From assembly GCA_019751875.1 (NCBI GenBank), contig JAIEMV010000002.1, positions 186,001 to 250,000 on the forward strand: a stretch of DNA of 64,000 bases. The letters run 5' to 3'. Origin of the DNA: Hyphomicrobium sp. GTDB taxonomy: Bacteria > Pseudomonadota > Alphaproteobacteria > Rhizobiales > Hyphomicrobiaceae. Every line of letters starts with the position of its first letter. The stretch's first letter is position 1. Shown piece by piece: positions 36,855-45,815 of this stretch. The notes beneath the pieces are model-generated. The model saw nothing but the letters and a program-made list of their open reading frames with translations. It made no database searches and was not told the origin of the DNA. Made by a program: the position numbers and the translations under genes.

Positions 36855-37703
36855 ATGGCTGAACCAGGGGCAGGAGACGGCGTGCCGGCAGGCAATCTCA
36901 TGGCCGGCAAACGCGGTCTCATCATGGGCGTCGCCAACAATCGGTCCATTGCCTGGGGCATCGCACGCGCTGTCGCCGCCCAAGGCGCCGAACTGGCCTT
37001 CACCTATCAGGGCGACGCGCTGAAAAAACGTGTCGAGCCCCTGGCCGCTGAATTGGGCGCAAGCGTCGTCCTGCCGTGCGATGTCTCCGACAAGGCTTCC
37101 ATCGACGCGCTGTTTGCGGAAATCGAAAAGCAGTGGGGGCGCCTGGACTTCCTCGTCCATGCCATCGCCTTCTCGGACAAGAACGAGCTGGATGGCCGCT
37201 ACGTCGACACAACGGAAGCCAACTTCACCCAGACCATGCTCATCTCCTGTTTCTCGCTGACGGCGCTCGCCCAGCGCGCCGAGAAACTGATGACCAACGG
37301 CGGGTCGATTCTCACGCTCACGTACTACGGCGCGGAAAAGGTCATGCCGCATTACAACGTCATGGGCGTGGCCAAGGCCGCGCTTGAGGCGAGCGTCCGC
37401 TATCTCGCCTCCGACTTGGGCCGCAACAACATTCGCGTCAATGCGATCTCCGCAGGTCCGATCAAGACGTTGGCAGCCTCGGGGATCTCCGATTTCCGCT
37501 ACATCCTGCGCTGGAACGAATACAATTCTCCGCTCCGGCGCACCGTGACGATCGAAGATGTCGGCGGCGCGGGTCTCTACCTGCTCTCCGATCTCGCCCG
37601 CGGTGTCACCGGCGAAATCCACCACGTCGACAGCGGCTATCATGTCCAGGGGATGAAGAACGAAGACGCCCCGGACATCTCGGTTGTGAAGAGCGACGGC
37701 TGA
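36855..37703 (+). CDS. fabI: Enoyl-ACP reductase FabI
   Basis: 282 residues; an ATG at 36900 is a second possible start. An NADH-dependent short-chain reductase for the last step of fatty-acid elongation. The fold begins KRGLIMGVANNRSIAWGIA. LTLTYYGAEKVMPHYNVMG carries the catalytic Tyr, with Lys in VAKAALEASVRYLA; ISAGPIKTLAASGI forms the substrate loop. It is about 80 bases before the histidine phosphatase gene. Confidence 0.95.
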   Translation: MAEPGAGDGVPAGNLMAGKRGLIMGVANNRSIAWGIARAVAAQGAELAFTYQGDALKKRVEPLAAELGASVVLPCDVSDKASIDALFAEIEKQWGRLDFLVHAIAFSDKNELDGRYVDTTEANFTQTMLISCFSLTALAQRAEKLMTNGGSILTLTYYGAEKVMPHYNVMGVAKAALEASVRYLASDLGRNNIRVNAISAGPIKTLAASGISDFRYILRWNEYNSPLRRTVTIEDVGGAGLYLLSDLARGVTGEIHHVDSGYHVQGMKNEDAPDISVVKSDG

Positions 37704-37780
37704 TCCGCAGCAGCCGCAAGTATTGCGCCCGAGCCGGCCGTTTTTCTGCGAACGATATATGAAAGTTTGCAAAACGCAGC

Positions 37781-38368
37781 ATGCGCCCCGGCCTCACACT
37801 TTACTTCGTTCGTCACGGCGAAACCGACTGGAACGCCGAACGGCGCTACCAGGGTCAGACGGACATTCACCTCAACGAGCGTGGCCGCGCGCAATCCCGC
37901 CGTAACGGCGAGGCCTTGCGCGCCTTCCTGCCTCACATCGCCAGTGCCGACTTCGTCGCCAGCCCCCTCGGACGAACGCGCGAGACGATGGAGATCCTGC
38001 GTGGCACGTTGGGCCTTAAGCCAGTCGATTACCGGCTCGATCACCGCCTCATCGAACTCTCCTACGGATCATGGGAAGGCCAGCTTCAGTCGAACCTCCC
38101 CAACAGCGATCCCCAAGGTCTCGCAGACCGCTTCAAGGATCCTTTCAGGTGGCGGCCGGTGGGTGGCGAAAGCTACGCCGACTTATTGAAACGCACGATC
38201 GATTGGGCTGAAACGCTTGAACGTGACACCGTCGTCGCCTCCCATGGCGGTGTTTCGCGCTGCCTTCGCGCACATGTCCTCGGCCTCGACCCGGAGACAA
38301 TCCCCGCCCTCGAAAGCCCGCAAGATCGCGTGCTGGTCCTGACAGCCGGGACGATGACCTGGGTGTAA
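37781..38368 (+). CDS. Histidine phosphatase, phosphoglycerate-mutase-like
   Basis: 195 residues. The catalytic RHGETDWNAERRYQGQTDIHLNERGRAQ motif carries the phospho-histidine. Supporting residues are SPLGRTRETMEIL and VVASHGGVSRCLRAHV. It resembles GpmB/CobC-type phosphatases; the substrate is not fixed by sequence. It is followed by a 44-bp tandem repeat. Confidence 0.88.
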   Translation: MRPGLTLYFVRHGETDWNAERRYQGQTDIHLNERGRAQSRRNGEALRAFLPHIASADFVASPLGRTRETMEILRGTLGLKPVDYRLDHRLIELSYGSWEGQLQSNLPNSDPQGLADRFKDPFRWRPVGGESYADLLKRTIDWAETLERDTVVASHGGVSRCLRAHVLGLDPETIPALESPQDRVLVLTAGTMTWV

Positions 38369-38433
38369 ATCGCCGTGAACCAGTCGGCTGTCCACTCCGT
38401 TTACCTATGAAGTCGCCACTTCCACGACGGCGA

Positions 38434-38560
38434 CCGGCTTAAGTCTTCGTGCGCAACGAAATCACCACGCACGGCAGCCGGCTTAAGTCGCCGTGCGCAA
38501 AGAAAACACCACGCACGGCGGCCGGCTTCGCGGCAGCGAAGTCGCCGTGCGCAAAGATGG
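38434..38560. repeat. 44-bp tandem repeat, about three copies
   Basis: The unit beginning CCGGCTTAAGTC starts at 38434, 38478 and 38522, an exact 44-base period. The first two copies are full; the third has a 10-base insertion after CCGGCTT and then resumes AAGTCGCCGTGCGCAAAGA. Within each unit CCGTGCG and CGCACGG can pair, so each copy can form a hairpin. The array ends just before the ribosome site of the DUF2177 gene. It is not CRISPR, because there are no unique spacers. Confidence 0.85.
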
Positions 38561-38568
38561 AGAGGTAA

Positions 38569-38985
38569 ATGACGAAATACGCGATCGCCTACCTCGCTGC
38601 GGGCCTTTACATGGCCGTCGTCGATAGCGTCTGGCTCACATCGATGATCAATACCTACCGGCAGCACATCGGCGAATTGCTGCTGCCCGACGGCATCCGC
38701 ATCGCTCCGGCCATTGCGTTCTACCTGCTCTATATCTTCGGCATAGTCTGGTTCGGGGTATCCCCTGCTCTCGCTAATGGCGGCAGCCTCCAGACCGCGG
38801 CCCTCAACGGCGCCCTGCTCGGCCTCGTCTGCTATGGCACGTACGACTTGACGAACCAGGCGACCTTGAAGGTCTGGCCGACCTTCATCACGCTCATGGA
38901 TCTCGCTTGGGGTGTATTCCTGACCTCGACGGCAGCTGTCGCCGGCACGCTCGCCGCACGTTGGTATGCGGGACCGGGTGCCTGA
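38569..38985 (+). CDS. DUF2177 membrane protein
   Basis: 138 residues with four hydrophobic helices, for example YLAAGLYMAVVDSVWLTSM and IAFYLLYIFGIVWFGV. The family signature includes GLVCYGTYDLTNQATLKVWP. Function is unknown. DUF2177 genes recur next to CFA-like methyltransferase and DUF1295 genes, as here, so a role in lipid modification or transport is an inference. AGAGG lies directly upstream, at the end of the repeat array. Confidence 0.8.
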   Translation: MTKYAIAYLAAGLYMAVVDSVWLTSMINTYRQHIGELLLPDGIRIAPAIAFYLLYIFGIVWFGVSPALANGGSLQTAALNGALLGLVCYGTYDLTNQATLKVWPTFITLMDLAWGVFLTSTAAVAGTLAARWYAGPGA

Positions 38986-38991
38986 TGCAGC

Positions 38992-40032
38992 CTAGCGAAC
39001 CGGCCGCAAGCGATAGTGCTTTACGCCCCATTCCTCCCCGTTGGCGTGGCCGAAGAGACCCTCGGTCGCAAGAAAAAACAACCGCCAGCGCCGTTTCCAT
39101 AACGCCGCCTTCGACCCATAAACCCTTTGCAGAATAGGATCGATCTCAGTCTGGTTGCGGTCAAGATTCTCGATCCATTGCGTTGCCGTCCGCGCGTAAT
39201 GCGTCCCACTCCAACGCCACTCCTCCTCGACCTCCACAAGATCGCAGAACTGCCGGATCAAGCCATCGCTCGGCATGATCCCGCCCGTGAAGAAGTACCG
39301 GCCGATCCAATCGCTGGGGTCTGTGTGATCGAAGCGATAGGGCGTCGCACGGTGCGAGAACACATGAATGAAGAGCCGCCCGTTCGGCTCCAGCGCACCG
39401 CGCACTTTCGACAAGAGCGCGTCCCAATTCGACATGTGTTCGAACATCTCGACAGACACGACACGATCGAAAGTCCCCTCGGGCAGAAATGCATTCATGT
39501 CACATGTGATGACGCGCACATTTGAAAGACCCCGCACCTGCGCCGTCTGTTCAATGTACCGCCGCTGACTTGCCGAATTCGACACCGCCGTGATCGACGC
39601 ATTGGGATACCGCGCGGCCATGAACAGCGTCAGCGATCCCCACCCGCATCCCAGCTCGAGGATGCGCTGCCCGTCAGCAAGTCCGGCGCGATCCGCGGTG
39701 ATGGTCAACGCCGCTTCTTCCGCCTCCTCAAGCGTCTCATTGCCAGTTGCGTAGTAGCAGCATGAATACTTTCGATGCGGCCCGAGCGTCAGCCCGAAGA
39801 ACTCTTGCGGAACTTCGTAATGCTGCTCGTTCGCCGCATCCGTGTGCAGCGCTATGGCTCGCCGCCGCATGTCGTCCGCGAAGGCCCGATCGACTTGGGG
39901 GTCCGGCTTGAGTGACCGCTCACGTGTCCGGATTAGGGACTGTACGCCGAACCGAAGCACACTGTCCGGCACTGGCAGATTTTCAACCGTGCGGATGGCG
40001 CCTGTGATCAATGGAACCGGCATGGAGGTCAT
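38992..40032 (-). CDS. CFA-synthase-family SAM methyltransferase (first of two)
   Basis: 346 residues. It is related to cyclopropane-fatty-acid synthase: HYEVPQEFFGLTLGPHRKYSCCYY substrate loop, SAM motif ILELGCGWGSLTLFMA, then TCDMNAFLPEGTFDRVVSVEMFEHM and FFTGGIMPSDGLI. The N-terminus is shorter than in true CFA synthases. Whether it methylates the lipid double bond to a cyclopropane or a methyl branch is not clear. It ends close to the DUF2177 gene and lies 41 bases after the DUF1295 gene. Confidence 0.85.
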   Translation of the reverse strand: MTSMPVPLITGAIRTVENLPVPDSVLRFGVQSLIRTRERSLKPDPQVDRAFADDMRRRAIALHTDAANEQHYEVPQEFFGLTLGPHRKYSCCYYATGNETLEEAEEAALTITADRAGLADGQRILELGCGWGSLTLFMAARYPNASITAVSNSASQRRYIEQTAQVRGLSNVRVITCDMNAFLPEGTFDRVVSVEMFEHMSNWDALLSKVRGALEPNGRLFIHVFSHRATPYRFDHTDPSDWIGRYFFTGGIMPSDGLIRQFCDLVEVEEEWRWSGTHYARTATQWIENLDRNQTEIDPILQRVYGSKAALWKRRWRLFFLATEGLFGHANGEEWGVKHYRLRPVR

Positions 40033-40073
40033 CGAACGTCTCCCTCAAGAACAACCACTTTGCGGTCTTGCGA

Positions 40074-40859
40074 CTAGAACAGCTTGGGAAAGAATACCGG
40101 CACCCGGTCCTTGTACGCAGCGAACGCTTCCGGCCGCGACCGCTCCATGTGCGCCTCCAGCGGCGGCACCCCTGATACGTGCGCCAGCAGGTAGTACATC
40201 AGCATTGGCGCCAGCACTGCCATCAGCCCCACCGGATAGCCCACGATATCGAATGCGATGATCGGCCACGCGCACCACGACAGCCACTCGAAGAAATAGT
40301 TCGGATGCCGCGAAAGGCTCCAGAGCCCCACGTCGCACACACGGCCCCTGTTACGTGGATCAGCTTTGAACCGCGCCAGTTGCCAGTCTGAAATGCCAGT
40401 CCCGATAACGCCCGTCAGCAGCACCGCGGCACCGATCACGTCGAAGACATCGATCGGACCCGGACGGTTCGCCGCCAACGCCATCGCTCCCACCAGCGGC
40501 AACCCCGCCGCGGTCTGCGCCTGCAAGAACCAGAATAACCTGCGCGGATGCGCCTCGCCCCATTCTCGCCGCAGGTCCGCATAGCGCGCATCTTCTGTCT
40601 TGCCGCGCGTCCGCCCGAACAAGTACACACCGAGCCGCGCAGACCACAGCACCGCAAGACCTGCCGCCAGCCAGTGACGGGGTCCGGGCTCCGAACCACC
40701 GAGACTGAAGATTGCAGTCAGCCCTGCCAATCCGACACCGAAGGTCCAGATCGTGTCGGCCCAGCCTCCATTGCCGCTGCGCATGGCGACGATGAACCCA
40801 AACGCCATCATCAGCGAAAGAACCGCGAGACCCGCGAGAAGTGCGATCAGGAAATCCAA
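40074..40859 (-). CDS. DUF1295 (steroid 5-alpha reductase-like) membrane protein
   Basis: 261 residues with several membrane helices. The family part is LWSLSRHPNYFFEWLSWCAWPII, resembling the NADPH/sterol-reductase C-terminal domain. The start is a TTG at 40859, since no ATG fits in frame. A 12-codon ATG frame with its own strong AAGGAG site overlaps this start, which suggests translational coupling. It is divergent from the flavoprotein gene and likely part of the lipid-modification group. Confidence 0.8.
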   Translation of the reverse strand: MDFLIALLAGLAVLSLMMAFGFIVAMRSGNGGWADTIWTFGVGLAGLTAIFSLGGSEPGPRHWLAAGLAVLWSARLGVYLFGRTRGKTEDARYADLRREWGEAHPRRLFWFLQAQTAAGLPLVGAMALAANRPGPIDVFDVIGAAVLLTGVIGTGISDWQLARFKADPRNRGRVCDVGLWSLSRHPNYFFEWLSWCAWPIIAFDIVGYPVGLMAVLAPMLMYYLLAHVSGVPPLEAHMERSRPEAFAAYKDRVPVFFPKLF

Positions 40860-40982
40860 GCTTTGAACACTTTTCTGTTTTTCATCCGCTCCTTAAACGA
40901 GGTCGCAGGCCCAGCGGATCCTCGTGAACCAGAGCCAGACTGATTTCGTAGATCAACACGAAGTGGGTGGGGAAGGAACACT

Positions 40983-42236
40983 GTGACGCGAATAGCCGTA
41001 ATTGGAGCCGGGATCTCGGGGCTGTCGTGCGCCCATATGTTGAGTGGCTCCCATGACGTGGTGCTGTTCGAAAGCGAAACGCGTCCCGGCGGCCATTCCC
41101 GAACGATCAAGGTGCCTCGCGCCGCCGGCGCACTGCCCGTGGATACGGGGTTCATCGTCTATAATGAAGTGAACTACCCGCTCCTCACGAAACTCTTCGC
41201 GGCCTTATCCGTCCCCACCAAACCAAGCGACATGTCGTTCGGCGTCCGTTACGGCGACGGCGACCTCGAATTCTGCGGCAGTTCGCTCGAAGGCCTCTTC
41301 GCGCAGAAGAAGAATATGGTCTCCCCCCGCTATCTTCGCATGCTGGCAGACATCATGCGATTTTTCCGCTCCGCCAAACTCGTGCTCGACGAACCGGGCG
41401 ACCCCACGCTTGCCGAATTCATCGACCGCCTCGCCCCCGGCGAATGGTTTAGAGACCGCTTTCTTATTCCCATGGGCGCGGCGATCTGGAGCACGCCTCC
41501 CCGCGACATGCTGGCCTTTCCGGCCAAAACATTTGTCCTCTTTTTTCAGAACCATGGACTTTTATCCGTCAATGGGCATCATCCATGGCGGACTGTCGAT
41601 GGGGGCAGCGAACAGTATGTCCGGCGGATCATCGAGAGCCTCGGCTCACGGGTCCGTACCGGCCATCCGATCGGGCAGGTTCGCGCGTCGCAAAGTGGGT
41701 TTGAAGTCGTGACGGCCACGGGGGAGACGGATCGCTTTGATGAGGTGGTGCTCGCCGCCCATGCCGATGCGTCGCTCGCCATGCTTGCCGATCCGACACC
41801 CGAAGAGCGCCGCATCCTCGGCCAGTTCAAATTTCGCGATAACGAAGGCGTTCTCCATACGGACGCGCGCCTGATGCCGAATGCCAAGGCTGCATGGGCC
41901 AGCTGGGTCTATGCGTCCAACGGGGGTGATGACGGCAGCGACGTGTCCGTCACCTACTGGATGAACAAGTTGCAGTCGCTTCCAGGCGAGGACGTCTTCG
42001 TCAGTTTGAACCCTGATCGTGAAATCGATCCATCCAGAGTGATCGACCGCCACACCTTCCGCCATCCGGTATTCTCGCGCGAAGCCGTCGCCGCGCAATG
42101 CGAGATACCCTCGATCCAAGGCAAGCGCGGCCTTTGGTTCTGCGGCGCCTGGCAGCGCAACGGCTTCCACGAAGACGGATTGTGGAGCGCCGTTCGCGTT
42201 GCAGAAGAAAAGAAAGTGGCGATCCCATGGGCATGA
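40983..42236 (+). CDS. FAD-dependent amine-oxidase-like protein of the CFA cluster
   Basis: 417 residues, starting at the GTG at 40983 with GGGGAAGG upstream. The dinucleotide fold is RIAVIGAGISGLSCAHML. An NVDTGFIVYN-like segment (VDTGFIVYNEVNYPLL) and the flavin C-terminal motif GLWFCGAWQRNGFHEDGLWSAVRVAE follow. Such proteins accompany CFA-like methyltransferases in alphaproteobacteria; in Rhodobacter related genes serve methylated and furan fatty-acid synthesis under sigma-E. I infer a similar fatty-acid oxidation here. The stop overlaps the next start. Confidence 0.85.
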   Translation: MTRIAVIGAGISGLSCAHMLSGSHDVVLFESETRPGGHSRTIKVPRAAGALPVDTGFIVYNEVNYPLLTKLFAALSVPTKPSDMSFGVRYGDGDLEFCGSSLEGLFAQKKNMVSPRYLRMLADIMRFFRSAKLVLDEPGDPTLAEFIDRLAPGEWFRDRFLIPMGAAIWSTPPRDMLAFPAKTFVLFFQNHGLLSVNGHHPWRTVDGGSEQYVRRIIESLGSRVRTGHPIGQVRASQSGFEVVTATGETDRFDEVVLAAHADASLAMLADPTPEERRILGQFKFRDNEGVLHTDARLMPNAKAAWASWVYASNGGDDGSDVSVTYWMNKLQSLPGEDVFVSLNPDREIDPSRVIDRHTFRHPVFSREAVAAQCEIPSIQGKRGLWFCGAWQRNGFHEDGLWSAVRVAEEKKVAIPWA

Positions 42237-43060
42237 TCGCCGCTTCCGACAACCACACGCCGATAGAACACGGACTTCTTGAAGCGCGCATAACGCACGC
42301 GCGCTTCTCGCCGAAGCCCTATACGCTGGCGCACAACCTCACCTATCTCCATGTCCCGGTGGATGCCCTTCCGCGGTTGAAGCGCCGCTTCCTCGCTCGC
42401 AACGGCTGGGGCCTCTTCGCCCTCAACGATCGCGATTATGGCAACGGCGGCACGGACTTTGGCGATTGGCTGCGCACCGCCTTTACAAGCGTCGGCGCCA
42501 CGGTGCCTGAAGGCGAAATCACGCTCGTGACCCTGCCCCGCGTGCTCGGCTTCGGCTTCAATCCCGTCAGCTTCTGGCTCTGTCATGACCGATCCGGCGC
42601 GCTCGCCGCCGTCCTCGCGGAGGTCAACAACACCTTCGGCGAGCGCCACTGCTATCTGTGCCGAAAGCCTGATGGCAGCCCCATCAGCTCAGATGAAGAA
42701 ATCATCGCGGAAAAAGTATTCCACGTCTCCCCGTTCTTTCCCACCGATGGCGAATACCGTTTTCGCTTCGTCGAGAAGCCGAACCGCGTCTCCATCCGCA
42801 TCGATCTCTATCGCGAAGGCGCCCGCGCGCTGACCGCAACCATCGGCGGCCGCTTGTCCAGCCTCTCCTCGCGCACGCTGTTCAAAAGCTTCCTGCGCCA
42901 CCCCTTCCCGACGCTGCAGGTGGTCCTGTTGATCCATTATCACGCCGCGCGCCTGTACATGCGCGGCCTCAAGGTCTTCTCAAAGCCCACACCCCCCGGC
43001 CCGCTCGTAACATCCTCGTTCGGCGGTCGGGCAACGACAATCACTGCGGAGCAGACATGA
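42233..43060 (+). CDS. DUF1365 protein
   Basis: 275 residues from the ATG at 42233, which overlaps the previous stop as ATGA; an ATG six bases earlier is in the same frame. The family core is LPRVLGFGFNPVSFWLCHDRSG, then EVNNTFGERHCYLC and KVFHVSPFFPTDGEYRFRF. DUF1365 has no firmly known activity but is almost always between a flavin amine oxidase-like gene and a CFA-like gene. It overlaps the next gene by 4 bases. Confidence 0.88.
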   Translation: MIAASDNHTPIEHGLLEARITHARFSPKPYTLAHNLTYLHVPVDALPRLKRRFLARNGWGLFALNDRDYGNGGTDFGDWLRTAFTSVGATVPEGEITLVTLPRVLGFGFNPVSFWLCHDRSGALAAVLAEVNNTFGERHCYLCRKPDGSPISSDEEIIAEKVFHVSPFFPTDGEYRFRFVEKPNRVSIRIDLYREGARALTATIGGRLSSLSSRTLFKSFLRHPFPTLQVVLLIHYHAARLYMRGLKVFSKPTPPGPLVTSSFGGRATTITAEQT

Positions 43061-44229
43061 CGACGATACCCTACCTCGGCCAGAAAGCCCTGCGCGTGCT
43101 CGAGAGTGCCACGCGCTTCGGTACCCTGACCGTCATCACACCAGAGGGTGTCGAACGCACGTTCTCCGGCCCGAACTCCGGTCCGCACGGCATCATTCGC
43201 ATCAAGGACTGGCGCACCATCAATGCCGCGCTCGCACAAGGCGACATTGGCCTCGGCAACGCGTACATGGCCGGCTGGTGGGAGAGCCCTGATCTGGAAA
43301 ACCTTCTGACGGTTCTCATGCTCAACATGGATGGGCTCGGTCGCCTCGCCTGGGGCTCGTTCCTGCACCGCATCCGCTCGGTCGTGCTCGAATGGGTGTT
43401 CCGCCGCAACTCCGTGAAGGGCTCGCAGCGAAACATCATGGCCCACTACGATGTCGGCAACGACTTCTATTCGCGCTGGCTCGACCCTTCCATGACCTAC
43501 TCCAGCGCAATCTTCGGCCAAACCGGCTATGATTTGGAAAGTGCTCAAAAAGCCAAATACGCCCGTATTTTAGAGCGCATCGGCGGCAATCACGGCAGTG
43601 TGCTTGAAATCGGCTGCGGCTGGGGCGGCTTCACCGAAGCAGCCGTCCGGCAGGGTCACGATGTCACCGCGCTCACGATCTCTCCTCGCCAGCATGCCTA
43701 CGCCACCGAACGGGTCGGCAAAGCTGCCGACATCAAGCTGCAGGACTACCGCAAACAGGGCGGCACCTTCTCATCGATCGTCTCGATCGAGATGTTCGAG
43801 GCCGTTGGCGAACGCTACTGGCCGACCTATTTCCAAACCGTTCGCGAGCGCCTCACATCGAACGGCGTCGCCGTCGTCCAGACCATCAGCATCAGCGAGC
43901 AGCTGTTCCCAAGCTATCGCACCTCGAGCGACTACATCCGCCACCACATTTTCCCCGGTGGGATGCTGCCGTCCGTCTCGCGCTTCAAGCAAGAAGCCGA
44001 ACGCGCCGGTCTTGGCGTGCAAGACGTGTTTTCATTCGGCCAGTGCTACGCCCGCACGTGCCGCGAGTGGCTCCAGCGCTTCGATGCGGCCCTGCCGGAA
44101 ATTCGCGCGCTCGGCTATGAAGAAGGCTTCTTGCGCGGCTGGAGATTGTATCTCGCCATGTGCGCCGGCGCCTTCGCGCTTGGCCGCACCAACGTGCACC
44201 AGTTCGAACTCGTCCCAGTCAGAAGCTGA
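43057..44229 (+). CDS. CFA-synthase-family SAM methyltransferase (second of two)
   Basis: 390 residues, closer in length to E. coli Cfa than the first copy. The N-terminal lipid-binding domain precedes MAHYDVGNDFYSRWLDPSMTYSSAIF. The SAM site is VLEIGCGWGGFTEAAV, then VSIEMFEAVGERYWPTYFQ and HHIFPGGMLPSV. It transfers the SAM methyl to unsaturated phospholipid chains. It is the last gene of the flavoprotein-DUF1365-CFA trio, joined by 4-base overlaps. Confidence 0.92.
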   Translation: MTTIPYLGQKALRVLESATRFGTLTVITPEGVERTFSGPNSGPHGIIRIKDWRTINAALAQGDIGLGNAYMAGWWESPDLENLLTVLMLNMDGLGRLAWGSFLHRIRSVVLEWVFRRNSVKGSQRNIMAHYDVGNDFYSRWLDPSMTYSSAIFGQTGYDLESAQKAKYARILERIGGNHGSVLEIGCGWGGFTEAAVRQGHDVTALTISPRQHAYATERVGKAADIKLQDYRKQGGTFSSIVSIEMFEAVGERYWPTYFQTVRERLTSNGVAVVQTISISEQLFPSYRTSSDYIRHHIFPGGMLPSVSRFKQEAERAGLGVQDVFSFGQCYARTCREWLQRFDAALPEIRALGYEEGFLRGWRLYLAMCAGAFALGRTNVHQFELVPVRS

Positions 44230-44236
44230 CCGCGCA

Positions 44237-45106
44237 TCAGGTCCAGGCGAGACCGTTCATTGCGGCAATGGGCTTTTCAGCAATGTCGGCGAAAATCTCC
44301 GCGACCGTCTCAGAACTGATGCGTCCGCCAGGTCCTGCATGCACACCACTGGCAATATAGATTGCGTCAATCCCGGCCGCCGCAGCACCCGCGATGTCCG
44401 TGCCGACGCCGTCCCCGATCGCCAACACCTGCGCCCGGTCGATCGTCGCACCGCGCACCTGCGCCACCCGTTCGAACGCGAGTTCATAAACCGGCAGATA
44501 CGGCTTTCCGGCATAAGCGACCATCCCGCCCATGTCCTCATAGGCTTTCGCCAGCGCCCCCGCACAGTAGATGATCCGCCCGCCGCGCTCCACGGTCAGA
44601 TCCGGATTGGCGCAGATCATGTCCACGCCCCGCTTCTTCAACAGCGCCAGAATTTCAACGTAGGTTTCGGGCGTCTCGCGCTCGTCGTCGTAGAGCCCTG
44701 AGCAAACCACCGTTTGAGCATTCTGCAGCGGCACCGGTGAAGCCACGCCCTCGAACAGGCCCAAATCGCGCTCCGGCCCGATGTGCCCGATGGCACGACC
44801 CGCCTCGGCAGCGCGAGTGATCAGTTCACGAGACGCATCACCGGATGTGAGGATCGTGTCGTAGGCCGACCGCGGCACACCGATCCTATCGAGTTGATCC
44901 ACCACCGAGGGCGCGGGGCGCGGGGCGTTCGACAGCAAAAGGACGGTGCCCCCGCCTGCGCGGAATTTCCCACACGCTTCCGCAGCGGCCAGAAACGGCG
45001 TCACACCATTATGCATGACGCCCCAGATATCGACGAGCCATGCCACCCGCCCCTCGGCGAAAGGCGCAACCGACGAGATGATCGGAATAAGTGTTGGATC
45101 CTGCAT
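44237..45106 (-). CDS. HAD-IIA family hydrolase
   Basis: 289 residues from the ATG at 45106; a longer open frame upstream overlaps bchJ and lacks family signal. Motif I is WLVDIWGVMHNG with the nucleophile Asp. LLLSNAPRP is motif II, GKPYLPVYELAF holds the motif III Lys, and LAIGDGVGTDIAGAAAAGI is motif IV. It belongs to the TIGR01459-type class IIA HADs. It lies at the end of the bchE-bchJ unit, but a bacteriochlorophyll role is not shown. Confidence 0.85.
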   Translation of the reverse strand: MQDPTLIPIISSVAPFAEGRVAWLVDIWGVMHNGVTPFLAAAEACGKFRAGGGTVLLLSNAPRPAPSVVDQLDRIGVPRSAYDTILTSGDASRELITRAAEAGRAIGHIGPERDLGLFEGVASPVPLQNAQTVVCSGLYDDERETPETYVEILALLKKRGVDMICANPDLTVERGGRIIYCAGALAKAYEDMGGMVAYAGKPYLPVYELAFERVAQVRGATIDRAQVLAIGDGVGTDIAGAAAAGIDAIYIASGVHAGPGGRISSETVAEIFADIAEKPIAAMNGLAWT

Positions 45107-45137
45107 GGGCCGTGCGTAATCGTCCGCACGCCGCGGA

Positions 45138-45815
45138 TCAAGCGCCAGGATGTCCCGGCTCCGCCCGCGCCAGTGGCCCCGCGGCCACTTCTTCGAAACG
45201 GCACGGGCCCCCATCAACGGCGCCACACGCCGTCTCGACGATGGTGATCCGGGAGTCGACGAGGCTGCGGTACAAGCGTGTGAAAGTCCCGGCGTAGTAA
45301 TCGCAGATCGGGTCAGCGGCATGCTCGCCGCGGCAGAGCGGACTATCCGCAATATGCAAGACCAGTGGGTTTGTCGAAATCGCTCGAAAGACCCCACTCC
45401 CGGCGAAGGTCCACGAATGCTTTGCGATCGCGGCGGTCAGCGCCTTGGAAGCCAGGCGCCGGGGCAGAAATTTCAGCACGACCTGAGCCGGCTTCGGGAT
45501 GCGGTTCGCGAGAATGTAGTCTCCCGTGAGCAGCCCCGCCTCCCACGAGACCGCGCGACAGAGTTCAGCCGAGGCAACGGCCCTCAGCGCGCGATGCAGC
45601 GCGATGACTTCAGCCTCATCCACCATCGCGTCAGGCAAGGCCTCAAGATACCCGGTCAGGCCGGCGCTGCGAAAAATCTCCCGCCGCGCATCCTCGCCAA
45701 ATCGGTCGCCGACCACGACACCCAGCTGGATAATCGCATTCGGCCCGATCCGTGCGGACGGCTCGGAAACGCCATCCGCACCTTCCGCGGCAGTGTCAAG
45801 CGCCAGCGTTCTCAT
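45138..45815 (-). CDS. bchJ: BchJ, V4R-domain bacteriochlorophyll protein
   Basis: 225 residues. The V4R (vinyl-4-reductase-like) domain ends [24 protein letters not shown], and the middle [25 protein letters not shown] matches BchJ. It was once thought to be the 8-vinyl reductase; later work makes it an accessory factor, perhaps for substrate delivery to Mg-chelatase. It overlaps bchE by 20 bases, so the two are coupled. Confidence 0.88.
   Translation of the reverse strand: MRTLALDTAAEGADGVSEPSARIGPNAIIQLGVVVGDRFGEDARREIFRSAGLTGYLEALPDAMVDEAEVIALHRALRAVASAELCRAVSWEAGLLTGDYILANRIPKPAQVVLKFLPRRLASKALTAAIAKHSWTFAGSGVFRAISTNPLVLHIADSPLCRGEHAADPICDYYAGTFTRLYRSLVDSRITIVETACGAVDGGPCRFEEVAAGPLARAEPGHPGA

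Noticed and set aside
38434-38560. Possible CRISPR array
   Set aside because: Repeats abut without unique spacers and no cas genes are present.
40860-40982. EcfG-like GGATC-N17-CGTT match on the minus strand before the DUF1295 gene
   Set aside because: One mismatch, and the start site would fall on the Shine-Dalgarno of the leader frame; too weak to call.
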